In this document: piece by piece, positions 46,738 to 59,224 of the stretch
Layout of the letters: each line of letters opens with the position of its first letter
Position numbering within the stretch: position 1 is the stretch's first letter
NCBI GenBank assembly: GCA_963971285.1
Contig: OZ020256.1
Location: forward strand, 3,970,501 to 4,034,500
Direction of reading: 5' to 3'
DNA from: Astropecten irregularis
Lineage: Eukaryota; Echinodermata; Asteroidea; Paxillosida; Astropectinidae
DNA: 64,000 nucleotides
Translations under genes and position numbers: made by a program
Notes under the pieces: generated by a model
Seen by the model: the letters and a program-made list of their open reading frames with translations, nothing else
The model's database searches: none
Told to the model about the DNA's origin: nothing

Positions 46738-49736
46738 TAGTTTAAACCATTCTGTGTACATCTGTCAGTTTGTCAAGTGGCACGCAATGTCATCAAACTG
46801 ATTTAGGCCTATTTGTTGCTATTCATTTTTGATCAGTGAACCACTAAGCAGGTTTTAGTACACTCAAAGTCCTTCTTAGAAAAATTAGGACTCACAGAAT
46901 CCTTAAGTTTTCCCTCCATATTTTCTCTCTGGAAGGGAAATCCGTAAAAGATTAGGCCTACAGGATTGTTCCATCACTTTGATCTTTCAACGAGAGCATG
47001 GTAATGAAATTTGTGTGGGGGCGGTTAGGAGGAATCCACCAGCCCCGTTCTGTGAAAATTCCTGACGTTTCATTCTATAGGAAAAACAGATGGTTGTCAT
47101 TTTATTCGATTTGATATTTTTTTTTTCTCCACTCCCAACATTTGGAGTGGCTACGTGAGAGATGGCTCATGATTATGCTGAGTTTTGTCAACAGAGGGGG
47201 CTATTTACCATACCTGTTTTTTTTCTGTGGTGGTGATTTTTTTTTCTCGAACTCGTGGTCATAAACAGTTAATATGAGAAGGGAAATAATCGGTTGTATC
47301 ATTGCAGGAAATCACCTGGCCATGCCAGCCTTCTTAAAAAACATCTCATAAGAAGGGAAGGAATCTTTCATCCCGTCCCAATTATCCTTGACTGTAAGCA
47401 GCTAGTCAAGGCAATCCCTCCCCCCTCCTCCCCCTTTATCTGGGTGGACTGGACACCCCTTACCGTGGCAGATGGTACAGCCCATGTGGCTCATTTCCTG
47501 CATGCACAAACCCTCAGCAGTTTATATGGGCACGGGGATTTGCAGGAGTTGGTGATTCAATGGGATTGTTTATGCAGCCAGATGAAGTAATAGGTTGATC
47601 CTACATTGTAGCCAAATAATAGGAATTCCCTCGTCCTGAACTGGAGGGGGATGGATGGTTGGTGATCGGGTGAACTGGCACGTTGTTGTTGGTTTGTCGT
47701 CGTCATCTGTCCGGATTTTGTCTGTGTCTGTCTCCGTTGGTTCGTTCAGCTCTTGTGTCACGCTACACCCTCGGAATAGGTGTTGATACCTACCTGCCTG
47801 CACCAGCACTCTGTAGTATACAGTCTGTAGACAGTGTACATAACCCTGTTGGATATATAATATACACGCACTGGAATACCGAATTTTGAGGATAATGGGT
47901 GAACACTACGGGATCATAACCTGAACAGCTTGTGACTTGTCAGGAATTTTTTTCTGTCTACAATTTTTTCTGGTCTTGATGCAGCTCTGTGGTGAAAGCT
48001 CAAGGTTGGAATCTTTTACTCCCTTTCAGTCCTGTCTATCCCCCCTTCCCCATAAACCTCCTTCCCTTACCCCCTCTCTCACACGGCTGCTTACTGTATC
48101 AACCTTGCTGCTGTATCCGATTATTATATCCGAGCCTGTGTGTGTGTGTGCACTGCCGTCAACACGTCCCAACCTTGGATTTATTACGTTCTTGGAGTGG
48201 AAGACATGTTTATTCATGATTAAGAATCTTCAACTCTGCTTGTGTTAATAGTGTCTAGTACTACTGCTGTCGTCGTCGTAGCCCCTGCACAACCCTACGC
48301 CCAAGTGGATTTGTAATTTTTGTAAGCTTTTTTTTTTTCCTTCCCCCCTCCATCATCCGTGTCGGATACCCGAACCGTGGATTATATATTGTGTGCGTTG
48401 TTGCCGTTTGCTGGATATATTTTTGCTGACGCCAGGGGGTGTATATATACTACAAGCACACACGTTTGGTGTGCTGTTTTTTTTTTAAAGGTAAGGTGGT
48501 GATGTGACTGCGACATGTTGTCTGGGGCTAACCTTTCAATCATTATTCTTCTGGACATTCTTTCGGTGTGTTTCGGGATATGTTACACTCTCCGTGTTTA
48601 TAATTGATTTTTCATTTGACCGGGAAACCTTTTGATATAACAAAGCGTTGCTCAACTGATTATTGTAGCAATCCCTAGGAATCAATGCAAACATTATTGA
48701 CATATTCTTTCAGTCCGTATTTTGTATCTTTCCTGATAAACCACGGGATAAAACAAATAAACATCAGAAATATGTTAAATATGTGAGGATAGAGGATAAA
48801 GCAAAGTATAAAAAGCAAATTTGTTTAAAAAAATCTTACACGTAGCATAGTTAGAAAAACATATGTTAAAACAAAACAATCTAATGAAATGAAGTAGAAG
48901 TTACCTCCATGAGAGATGTGAATTTATATTTGTTAATCTTGTTTACAAAAACAATTTCAAATTGTTATTATTTATTATTTATTGCAAGACAGATAGTATA
49001 CAAACATGCAACTTTTCCTCGGATCAGCTGATTTCCTCTTTTTGCATATATAAAATGCAAATTAGATACATGTAGAAAATACCAGAAATGACAGATGCAA
49101 ATTAGATGACACATGGCGAGTTTGGAAACTGTAAACAGAACGTGTCACGGTTCAACTGTCACCTCGTCATTTTGTGTTTTGTTTTGATTTTTTGAAGAGG
49201 AGCGGGTGTTACTGTGTTAGATACCGAGCTAACCTTTAGATGAACTCCCCCTGAAACACAATAGAAGTTGGCTTTTTTTTTGTGTTCGGACTCGACTGTA
49301 TTAAGTAATCGGGCTCGTGTGGGGTGAACACAGACTTTGTTATCCAAGTAACTGGGCAACACAGTTGACATGTACCCGAGGTTTATCAGCAGTAAATATG
49401 CATACGGTGTATTTGGGTTGTTGGCAGTCAGTCTGGATTTTATCGTTAAAAGTAATTCTGGCGAGGACACAGAAAATCAAACAAACCAACCCAAATCACA
49501 CATAACTTAGGGAATGTCAGCACAGTAGAACACGGTTTGAGAGAGTACTATTATAACCATTTCATTCATGAATGATAGTATGCTTATTGGAATTAAACAT
49601 GACGTGCTGCAATTCAATCGTGTGTGAATTGCATACAGGGCTTCTATGATGTAAAGTGGCACTCAGCTTTTTATAGGGTTCATGTAATAGGAATATCACC
49701 TACATGTACTTAATAACCTCTGCGGAAGGCTGCAGC
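46738..49736. other. No gene confirmed
   Basis: A frame at 47309-47393 lies between a CATTGCAG and a GTAAGC, but its sequence (SPGHASLLKKHLIRREG) matches nothing I know and the acceptor lacks a good pyrimidine tract. Microsatellite-like GTGTGTGTGTG near 48139. Confidence 0.35.
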
Positions 49737-49828
49737 TTAAAGGGGCACTCTCAGTTACCCCGTCTTAGACAGTATCTGTAGGCATCAAGTACAGTCCTTT
49801 TGATGTAGCAGAATGCATTGACCTTTAA
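49737..49828 (+). mobile_element. Possible 92-bp TTAA-bounded MITE
   Basis: TTAAAGGGGCACTCTCAG start and TTGACCTTTAA end. The interior differs from the TTAAAGGTA family. Confidence 0.4.
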
Positions 49829-50244
49829 AATTTCTCACCTAGTAAGAATATTAAATCCATACAAATCTGTCTGCTATTTTTTACCCTTTTTTTACACCTG
49901 TCTTTTGCTGTTTTCACTCATTTTTAGATTTGTTTTAAAATCTTGATGCAAATACCAATTTCCCTGTTTGAAAAGATATGTATGCCCCCTATGGAGTCTT
50001 GTGGTGCACCGTTGCAACAACTCAAACAGTGAAGGTTCTGTTTTAGAACCAGATGACCTGAACTTGCCATTATGACAGGTGTAGTCCAGATGGTCAGTCC
50101 TACAACAGGCGTGCAACTTTTCCTTGGATCAGCCGATTTCCTTGTTTTTCTCATTACACTCATGCCATTGAAAATAGAAAAACACTGTCACACACAGTCT
50201 TGTAAAGGTTGGAATTTCCATGTTGATAGAATTTTCAGGGTTTC

Positions 50245-50295
50245 AGGGGCCAATTTCATAACTGCTTAAGCACCAAAATTTGCTTAAGCACCTAA
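50245..50295 (+). mobile_element. GGGGCCAATTTCATA foldback fragment
   Basis: GGGGCCAATTTCATAACTGC then TTAAGCACCAAAATTTGC. Only one end is present. Confidence 0.6.
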
Positions 50296-50515
50296 ACACT
50301 TCTGGACTTCCCCTCATTTGATTTTATGACTTGCAGCCCTTGTCAAAGGGCGACAAGCACTGAGAATTTACCTCTGAACAAGGCTAAGCATCACACTTTG
50401 GGTATTGGTATGGTACTATGTTGGCCTATGTAGATTGTGGAGAAACCAAGAAAGGAAAAATGTGTAGGCCTATGTATGAGACAGATATTTCTCTGAAGAT
50501 GCCTGCTAGATCCAG

Positions 50516-50702
50516 TGGTCGATTTAACCATAGAGCTAGGAACACTCTATGATTTCACGAAGCCCTACGATCGATCATAACTCAGTAACAACAGTTACAA
50601 AAGATAACCCACCATATCCTAGGACTTCAACGTGGGGCTGCATTGCATCATAAGTCCTAGGAATTGATAGCAAGTTAGGATGAGTTTGGTAAAATCAACC
50701 CC
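50516..50702 (-). mobile_element. GGGGTCGATTTCA foldback element, variant
   Basis: GTGGTCGATTTAACCATAGA left, GTTTGGTAAAATCAACCCC right. The core holds CACGAAGCCCTACGATCGAT, AAAGATAACCCACCATATCC and TGCATTGCATC. Orientation is inverse to 24569. Confidence 0.7.
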
Positions 50703-51935
50703 AGGATGAATAATTTACTCGTTGGCTCAGACGTGAGAGGCTTAGTGTGCACCCATTTAATTTGAGTTGATCCTTGCCGAGTGATAGGCCTACAACTGAT
50801 TAACTGGCTCATTGTGCAACCTTTAATTATTTTAGACTCTTATGGGTATCTAATGCTCCTTGATACTTTACAATTTATTTACAATCATCCACAGTGTAGT
50901 TGGCTGTTGGTTTCAAGCTCAGCTCTGGGCCCAAACACCAAACGAGACTGGCCCTTTTGCTTCATAATAGGAAGAGATAGCACCCACTGCATTTGGCAAT
51001 GCTTATTTCATGGACAGACTTCTGTTTGTGTCATTTCTCTTTTTTACCTGGTGCAGTGTTTGTCTAGGTGTAGAACTATTGAAAAGGATTTTCCCATCTC
51101 ATTTCCTGTCTGGCACAAACATGCCATTAAAATGGGCAATAAAGAGGCATTAGCGTTATCATTAGAAACAGGAATGTCTTTTTAAGGGGTCATTCCACCA
51201 AGTTGTGGCTGGATTTGTGCAGATGTCAATTGGTAAATGTGTCTGAGCCTATCATATTATCATTCACTGTACTGAGCTCCTATTTCACAAAGGCAATTTA
51301 ATCATCATTCTGTATCATAGATAGGAAATGACGGCACTCTTGTGTGTGTATGTCATAATGAAGGTTCAGGGTGGTCCATTAACTTGTATTATGTAACGCT
51401 GGGCGATGTGACAATAATTGATATTGCGCCCACATGCTGGAATGCCCCATAAGCACAGTCATGTACATGATTATATTGCCACAAGAATGCTACTTCTTGC
51501 ACTTGCACAAAAATACCTGCAGACAGGATTTCTAAAAAAAGACCCATAAGTGAGGTAATGAACAATGGATGAAGGAGACACAATTCTGAGAGCGCAAGGC
51601 CGCATAACAGAAAATAACACATGGGGCTGGCTCAGTCCTAAAATAAGATAGATTTATAATATTAGATAAATACTTGTATAGTAACAACAATCACTTCAAG
51701 TACATGTATGTGGAAGGGAAGTGGTGTTTTTTTGTAGAGAATATGACTTAAATTAGAATCCCGAAAGTGATGAATCACAAATTGTTTTCCTGATGTACTA
51801 CTAGTCTAGGAAAAGAATATAAGGAAGTGAAAAATGTCAAGAATAATGAAAAACAATCCACAATTTTCACGCTTGCTCAAATGAAGTTAGGGCTTATAAA
51901 CGCTAGGAATTACATTGAAGTTTATCAAAATAGTT
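50703..51935. other. Unassigned; longest + frame (50781-51185, 134 codons) not recognised
   Basis: The frame is rich in Leu, Ile, Trp and Cys, with no signal peptide, repeated motif or splice context. It is treated as chance. Confidence 0.35.
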
Positions 51936-52130
51936 GGAGTAAGGAGGGCCTGACGCATTTCGATCCTAGTCAGGATCTTTCTCAAAGGCTTTGAGAAGGC
52001 CTCAGCCTTTGAGAAAGATCCTGCTAGGATCGAAACGCGTCAGACCCTCCTAAATCTGAGCATTTTGTATATTTTAGGTAATTTTTGGCTGATGAGCAGT
52101 TTGCTACAGTTTATTACTTGTATTTTTCAA
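51936..52130. repeat. GATCGAAAC dispersed repeat, two copies head to head
   Basis: GGAGTAAGGAGGGCCTGACG, CATTTCGATCCTAGTCAGGA and TCTTTCTCAAAGGC are the inverse of GCCTTTGAGAAAGATCCTGC, TAGGATCGAAACGCGTCAGA and CCCTCCTAAATCTG. The right copy continues into TTGGCTGATGAGCAGTTTGC and TACAGTTTATTACTTGTATT. Confidence 0.75.
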
Positions 52131-54292
52131 AAGTTTAGTAAATTTAGGTAGCATTTAAAGGCTAACCAAGGTAATAGTTCTATGCTTTTGTAATAACCAC
52201 CACTTCATCGGATGTAATGAAGTGAAACGTCATCGACATGGAAACATTACATTTGATAGAACAAAGCCATAGCATGTTCTCCAAATTGCTGTGTCATGCA
52301 ATATATCATAATTTGTAAGATTTTATCGCAGTCAGTTTGCGTAGCTGGCATTGGCAAAACATTCTAGACAGGGAAAAATAACAACTCTGTTTTCCCAAAC
52401 ATCAGGATTTCCTTTTCACCGATTCATGGCAGAAAATAAGAAGGCTTCGGAGCGGATACAATGCATGTGTGATGGGTGATATGACGTCATTTGGCAGATA
52501 CTGCTGTCAGTGTCAGCATACCATCAGTTGATTACGTCAGTCACATTGCCTCAGTACTAGCTGACTAAGCATGAACACAGCTTCTCGATACAGTTTTTTC
52601 CTTTCTCTCGGGATGACACGCTTGCAGTTTTCTGCTAGAGCTGCACATGTAATTTAGCCGGCTGAGATCATCTTGGCAATGCGTCACGATGATAGCACAT
52701 TCATTGTGATGGATGGACCGATAATTACTGGACTATGAACAGCACAATGAAAATGACGGATGATAACACGTACTCTTTGCTTCAGGGTTGTTCTGTGTTC
52801 TGTGTTCAAACATTCACACTTATTCATTTATTTATTATTCATTTTAGGGGGCAAAATTTACACATTAGCATTCTGATTATGTGCTATGCATATAGGCCTA
52901 CCCAGTTGTGCCTTTTTCAATGTTTCCTTATCGATTTACCATGACTTCCGTATTTAAGGTCTAGCCTATTTCATTTGCTCACTGAAAACACATTCTCTTA
53001 TGCATGTGGCTTTGCCAATTAAACTGTGTGTATAGTGTTCCTTGTTGAGAGAACGTACATGAGATCCAGGCGATGTGCTAATAAAACCCTTGTAAAGGTT
53101 GATGTCAGCGGTAGGGATAATCTGGGGTCTTCCTCTTGCAACAGAACAACAGGAGCACCCATTGACTGAATGCCACACATAATGACCAGGGGGCCTCCCT
53201 CCCCTACCAGCCCAAACAAAACACCCTCCTAGTCACCCTGAAGCCCACTGAATGCCCCATTTCTTTTCTTCCTTATACAGCCTAAAAAAAAGGAGCATGC
53301 TTCATTTGCCCGGGTCAAAAGCTCCCTCCTGATTACAAGATGTCCTTGTTGAAGGGGGGGACACATCAGACCCTGTTCAAGCTTCCTTCCTCAGCCTAAA
53401 CCCTCCCCCATTCTGCTAGGACTTTCTTTCTCTATCTCTTTAAGGACATCAACAGACAACAACAACAATACTTGCCGAGCATTTATGAGACCGATCCCTT
53501 TCACACAAGTTCCCCCGGGCATCCGTACCCCAAATATTAAAACCGCATTTCAATTTCAGCCTCTTTCCGTTTTTGGAGGGGTACTGAGGGGACAGGCGAT
53601 GGGGAGTTACAGTCCCAATTCCCGGGGATATTGTTCAGGCATTTTTATTTGAGGTATACCTGACCACAGCTCATTAGCCCTAGCCCTTGTGGTCATTTGG
53701 ACTGGGAAGGCTGCTAATAATCTGGCTCAAAGTCAAATCCAACAAGTGTGCAGTGTCCCTGTGGCACTTCGCTCCGCTTCACTTTGTCAAGTTTTGTCAC
53801 GGTAGAAGCCCTTTATTCTCTGCTGTGTCAGATACCCTTCTCTCTCTAAAGTCCTTTAAAATCCTCCACTGTGAGGGAATGACATTGGGCTGATTTAGGA
53901 TGAGAAGTGTAATAAATCTTTTGCTGGACCATTAGTTTTTGTAGCCCTCTTGGCTCCCGATTGTAAAATAAAAACTCTGTGCTTTTTTTTATAGGGACTC
54001 ATAGTAAAATTGACTGATATGTTTTGTGGACGCCATCATAGATCATGCCCAATATTTGAACCATGTGCATAAAAAATGGCAGTGTAACGGGAAACATTGC
54101 TGACATTATTATTTATTTATTCAACATTTCCATTAGTGAAACAATCGCCAATTAAAGGAACGGTTAACAAAAAGCTAAAAATCATATGTACAATGGACCT
54201 GGAATAGCCATTAAAGATAGTTTTCTTCATAATACATGTACTTAAAGGTAAAAACTAAGGACTTGGGGGAAAATATTTTTGAAAAAGCAATA
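52131..54292. other. No gene seen
   Basis: A TTATTTATTTATTCA tract lies near 54108. TTAAAGGAACGGTTAAC near 54154 may be the start of another TTAA element. Frames are short and unrecognised. Confidence 0.4.
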
Positions 54293-54435
54293 ATGGGAGA
54301 CTTTTGAGAACCGGTCTTCAAGTCAACAGCACACGCGCACGCAATTGTGAGCATGCGCGCATTGTTTTGCGCCTGTGGTGTTGTGTGTGCGCGTGCCCTG
54401 TTGACTTGAAGACTGGTTCTCAAAAGTCTCCCATT
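54293..54435. mobile_element. 143-bp hairpin, about 40-bp near-perfect arms
   Basis: AATGGGAGACTTTTGAGAAC and CGGTCTTCAAGTCAACAG are mirrored by CTGTTGACTTGAAGACTGG and TTCTCAAAAGTCTCCCATT. The GC-rich centre has alternating CACGCGCACGCA/TGTGTGCGCGTG. Confidence 0.78.
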
Positions 54436-55574
54436 GCTCAATAAAATGTGCCCGGAAACTTCCAAGGCTGGCAACACCGAAGTAATTGTCCCATGAAGCG
54501 TATTGTACGTGCAAGAAATTCAGGAGACAGAGCCTTGGTAGCCACGCTTTGTGACGTCAAACGGACTCCATAGCACATGTAGGGCCACAGGCTCATGATA
54601 TAAACTGAAAGGGTTAACATCGGTCAAATTAAAATGGACATGAAATTGTTGTTCATGCAGGAACAGATGGTTATTGACAGTTCGCTTTACAGGCAGGGAA
54701 GAAAGCTTATAAAATCATAATACAAAGTGCAAGATAATTAGGGACATAACAGGTCTTTTGGTTGAGGGACACATTTATTTAAAACTTAGACATCATTGCC
54801 GAACCCGGGCTTCAACCCTTGCTTAGTTGTTAAGAAGACACAATTATATGTAACAGTACAATATATTTCAAATGTGGTCTGATGCAAAGGTGTTATATAA
54901 AGTGCAGTGACCCTGTGGGACAGCTACCAAAGGAGTCTACTTTACTGTATACATGTTACAGCACTAAAACTGGATTTTGTGATTTGTCATTTGATAGTCC
55001 CTATTCCTCTTCAAAACTAATGAAACCGGAGCTCTTGAAAACATCTCTCTAGATTAGCATGATAATGCACTCTGCAGTCCGCACCATGCCTACCCATGCA
55101 TCATAATAATACGTCAATGTCTCTTACATAAAGCATTCGTTGTTGTTATACACTATGACGAGATCCTGCTATTTGTCTTTTGGCTTTCAAAGCATAAGAA
55201 ATACGTCAAAGACAGTGTTTAAACCCCCTCCCCTCATCCACAATTGACGACACATGTATGAATAACATCAGTCATGCCAATGAGCATAAATTACAACCGA
55301 TCGGTAGATCCCCCCTCTCAACTCCGTTCTCAATCTAGAAAATGAACACGCACACATCCTCACCCCCCTCCAATCCTTGCCACTCAGTAAGGTATTAAAT
55401 TGCAGTCTATGTGCTGCTATCTTTGATCTGTTTCTCCAACCAGCGGGTCTGAAGGCCACTAATCTCTCTGCCTCTCCCCACTGATGCTGCGTGCCAGCCG
55501 ACATTGCCTCGCCTGTTTTCCGTTTGTCTCTTTTCTGTCCGTCTCCCTCTGTCTGTCTGTCTGTGCAAGTATTA
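54436..55574. other. No gene or clear repeat seen
   Basis: A CTGTCTGTCTGTCTGT tract lies at 55550-55564, next to the following foldback element. Confidence 0.4.
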
Positions 55575-55611
55575 GGGGGTTTACGAAACGGAGGCTTAGG
55601 CTCAGGCTCAA

Positions 55612-55645
<34 letters not shown>

Positions 55646-55834
55646 CAGGTCTGTCATCCATATGCTGAAAATATAGGTTGTGGTTTTTCATTGAAGCCGA
55701 AGCTCTGTTTTCCTTTTCAAACCAGACAATCTACTTCCGAACCGAACCGCAGCCTAAAGCCTCTATTTTGATACCCGTTATTTCAGAATGGATTCTTGAA
55801 AATGTAGCCTGAGCCTCCGTTTTGTAAACACCCT
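55575..55834 (+). mobile_element. Foldback element, GGCTCA family
   Basis: GGGGTTTACGAAACGGAGGC then seven GGCTCA-like hexamers, the shared core (55655-55795), and AGCCTGAGCCTCCGTTTTGT then AAACACCC. It has the clearest outer inverted ends of the family. Confidence 0.82.
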
Positions 55835-57014
55835 TAGATTCATCATATGCCCACCTGCTTTCATCCTCCTGCCACTTCACTGGCTGCTCACATACACACA
55901 CCACACACACGCGCTTAACTCTCTCCCCTCCTTATCTCTCTTCAGGCCTCTCGATTCATTTTTATTTTCGTTCTCTGCTTTCCTCTCGCTCCCCCGTTTT
56001 TTCCCCTCCGCCTCCTCTTCACTGTTGTCGTCGGCGATGACGTCTTCCATCTCCCGCATCCTGTGTCTTGTCTCTCTCTCTCTCTCTTGCTCACGCTTCT
56101 CTCTGTTGACCTCAAGGCCTGATGGTGTGGTTGTGTCGTGGGGTGTTGTGATGTGAGAGGTTGTATGGAGCAGAGGTTGAAGCGTCTATTTATAGCCGTG
56201 GAAATTGGCCTCCTGTCGGCCGGCGTGAATTAGGCTCTGGCCAGTTGCAATCTTGCATTTTTTTTGTTGGCACCCGATTTGATTAATTAATTAATTAATT
56301 AATTAATTTGATTCATTTTTGTTTTCAGACTTGCTCTGTCTGTCCAGACCCATCTAAAAAAAATTAATTTGCTTTTTGTTTTTTTTCCCTTAATCTTTAA
56401 TTGAATGATTTTAGAAATGAAATGAAAAAAAAGAGGATAGTACATGTACGTACATGTATTGTACAGTGTTATTAGTGCCTTTATGGTCACGCACAGTTAA
56501 CATGATGTTTATTATTTTTAAAATTGACTCTAAAGGGCAAAATGTTATGGCAAGTGTTATAACACATGTATCATTTAATTTTGTCTCTTTAATATAACAT
56601 TTTTTTCAATACAAACATGTTTGGGTGTTATCAGAGCCTCATTGTACTGTGGCCAAAAACCGAACGTGTACAATATGCATGTTTGAGTATACGTCCCTGC
56701 ATTATTGACATTACAGTATATAGACCCTATGCCATCTTCTTGTTGAATGAATTATGAAGCTAATATAATCATGAAGACCGAATAATAAAAAAAAAGATGC
56801 TGGTTGGTTTTCCCGTTCAAGGCTGGGGGGGGGGGAATATGATGACAACGACCCAGGGGGTTTTGTGTCTATGATATTACTGTACGTGTTTGTGCGTGTG
56901 TATTGACACTGTTCTGCAGACCATCTGATGTCTGATTTCATTCATACACTCGGTATCATTCACTTATAATCGACAGCACTTTCACTTTGGCTCTGGATAT
57001 GCGGTTAAACTCTA
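55835..57014. other. No gene seen; pyrimidine-rich 55910-56100 and (TTAA)n near 56282-56310
   Basis: CTCTCTCTCTCTCT lies near 56071 and an ATTAATTAATTAATTAATTA tract near 56284. A G-run lies near 56825. Confidence 0.45.
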
Positions 57015-57233
57015 GGGGCCAATTTCATGGAGCTGCTTAAGCACCAAGATTTGTTTAAGCACCAAATATCTTGATAAATAAAATCTGTATGCTAGCCAAA
57101 ACTCCTTGTGAATGTTATGCTCAGCAAATAATGGCCGAATGCAAGTCAAAAGTAGTAAATATCACATTTGGTTGGCAATCCTGTTCAATCAAGGAAGATT
57201 TTTTATGCTTAAGCAGCTCTATGAAATTGGGCC
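57015..57233 (+). mobile_element. GGGGCCAATTTCATGG foldback element
   Basis: GGGGCCAATTTCATGGAGCT start, AGCTCTATGAAATTGGGCC end. The core GCTAGCCAAAACTCCTTGTG and AATGTTATGCTCAGC matches 21599. Confidence 0.8.
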
Positions 57234-57234
57234 A

Positions 57235-57432
57235 GGGGCCATTTTCAATAAGATAAACCACCATTAAAAAAAATTTAATTTGATATTCATGGTCAGTGAA
57301 CAACAGCCAAAGAACAATCACAAGTGATACACAACACTTGGAAATTTGGTTGCTAATCCTATTTTTATTATTCAGACAGAAATTTCATGGTTAGTAACAT
57401 TTTTTTGCTAATCAGGGCTGTGAAATTGGCCT
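57235..57432 (+). mobile_element. GGGGCCATTTTCA foldback element, different core
   Basis: GGGGCCATTTTCAATAAG start and GGGCTGTGAAATTGGCC end, directly abutting the previous element. The core (CATGGTCAGTGAACAACAGC, CAAAGAACAATCACAAGTG) is unlike it. Confidence 0.65.
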
Positions 57433-59090
57433 CAGTACACAGATGCATTGGCTGCTGGTGTTGGCCCTCTGTAGGATTTGGAATGTCCACGATTAGCCTG
57501 TTTTTCAACAAATTTCTGTTCTGGGTTGCATTTTATGCACAATTGTTTTCATTGTACGAACACTGTAATGCACGTTTAGACATTCCTATACTGACATGTA
57601 TTGAATATGGATTGTCTTTTCTGCGGTTAGTCAAAAGAACATTCACAGACTGCTCAGGCTTGATTGCGTTTAAAAATGAGTAGAAAATGAATACAGTCTT
57701 TGAATTGCTAATGTGTGTCTGTTGTACACAACTTTAGTCATCGAGTTCAGACTCCGTGTACAAGTGCACAGCACAGCACTGGGTTTGTGTGTAAGACCGT
57801 AAATCTTCATAACCGGTTACATTACAAGGCTAGTTTTTGATCCGCACACTTCTTATCATTATCGGCTTCCCTAATCGCTCATTTCCTGTATCCGATGTAG
57901 TCCACGGTCCTCCTCTTGATCCCCCCTCCTGACTCCAATGCTCTCTCGTTGGGTTGTAAACAGCGCTTCTGCTATGGGAGTTCAGATTGATTGGAAACAT
58001 ATCAGGCATATTATTTTGCCATGATCCAAATTATACACAGCGTAGCTGGGCTTGTGGCGTTATTTGTGCAAGCATGCACCCTTCATCTTACCCTTTCTCT
58101 CTCTCTCTCTTGAGTGATTCCAATCCCTCATGCATTTTTTTGTTCGCTTTTCTCTCTTCTTCTTCTCTTGAGCGATTGTTATCAGTGATTTCATTTGAAT
58201 GCAGGGGAGGTAGTAGATTGGGCTTTCTCCTTGTTGACGTAGCTGTGGCCGTGTTCTGGGACTTGGCTCCCAAGGCATGTTGACACTGTCCTCGGCACGG
58301 GGTTTAAATGAATTACCTCCTCATAACGCTACTGTGTCCGCATCCGGGGTTTCTCATTTCTTCATCTTCTTCTTTCTTTAGTTTTTTTGTGTGTTGCCCC
58401 AGTGATTAAATACTATGGCAACCTGCCACCATTCTCATCTCCACCCCCTTCTTCGCAGTTTATTCACCTTGGCGTAATTGTAATTGCCGGCGAGTTGCTT
58501 GCAGGTTTTTTTCCATTTCTTCCCATTTCCCCCCTCCCTGTTACCCCCACGCCAACACTTCTCATAAATGCCCCAAAACACCAAGAAAGAAAGAAACCAA
58601 ATTTCACTTGTTACAGTATTGTTTCAAAACGCCGCAAGCCATATTTTGATAATTTCGTTAACCTGTGCACCTTCCTTCTAAAGAAAAAAAAAGTGGAATG
58701 ATTTCTTGTGTAAAGTTTTGCCTGCAGAATAAGTTCTGTATGTGTTACATGTACTGTAGGTGTAGAGGATGGAATGTGATATTTTAAAGCAAAAAAATGC
58801 CATTTTTGGAAAAAATTCCAAGTTTTCTTGATAAAAAAATCTTGAAATGAATTTTGAATGATTTTGAATGTCTGCCTTGGAAGTTTATCTTGTGACCTCA
58901 TCGCCCCCAAAAAAGAAAATGGTTTATAGCTTGCATGATATAATTATTCTGTCTGCCCCATACCATCAGATCATATCAGTTTTCTGAAAAGAAACCTGTC
59001 TGAGTAGGTCTCTGGTGTTTACGTGCAAGTTATCAGACACGGATGTGATAAACCAAATCTTTGTGGTAGGGAGGAGATCAGGGGTCGATT
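57433..59090. other. No gene seen
   Basis: CTCTCTCTCTCTCT near 58098. Frames at 57987-58283 and 58387-58701 are low complexity or unrecognised. GGTAGTAGATTGGGC near 58208 is only a partial let-7-like string. Confidence 0.4.
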
Positions 59091-59224
59091 TCATGAAGCC
59101 CTACGATTGTAGGGCGAGTTACGAAGGATAACCCATCGTATGCTTCTTATCCTACGTAGGGTTTCAATGCATCACAAGCCCTACAAATTGATAGTAAGTT
59201 ACGATGAGTTTGGTGAAATCAACC
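59091..59224 (-). mobile_element. GGGGTCGATTTCATG foldback element
   Basis: GGGGTCGATTTCATGAAGCC start and GAGTTTGGTGAAATCAACC end. The core has TACGAAGGATAACCCATCGT and CAAATTGATAGTAAGTTACG, inverse to 24569. Confidence 0.78.

Noticed and set aside
47309..47393. Possible exon between CATTGCAG and GTAAGC
   Set aside because: Weak pyrimidine tract, no family resemblance, and the flanking AFF exons already join in phase without it.
50781..51185. 134-codon + strand frame, among the longest in the window
   Set aside because: No recognisable domain, signal sequence or splice context. A frame of this length is expected by chance in 64 kb on six frames.
58203..58222. let-7-like string GGTAGTAGATTGGGC
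   Set aside because: It matches only part of the seed region and has no complementary arm nearby to form a precursor.
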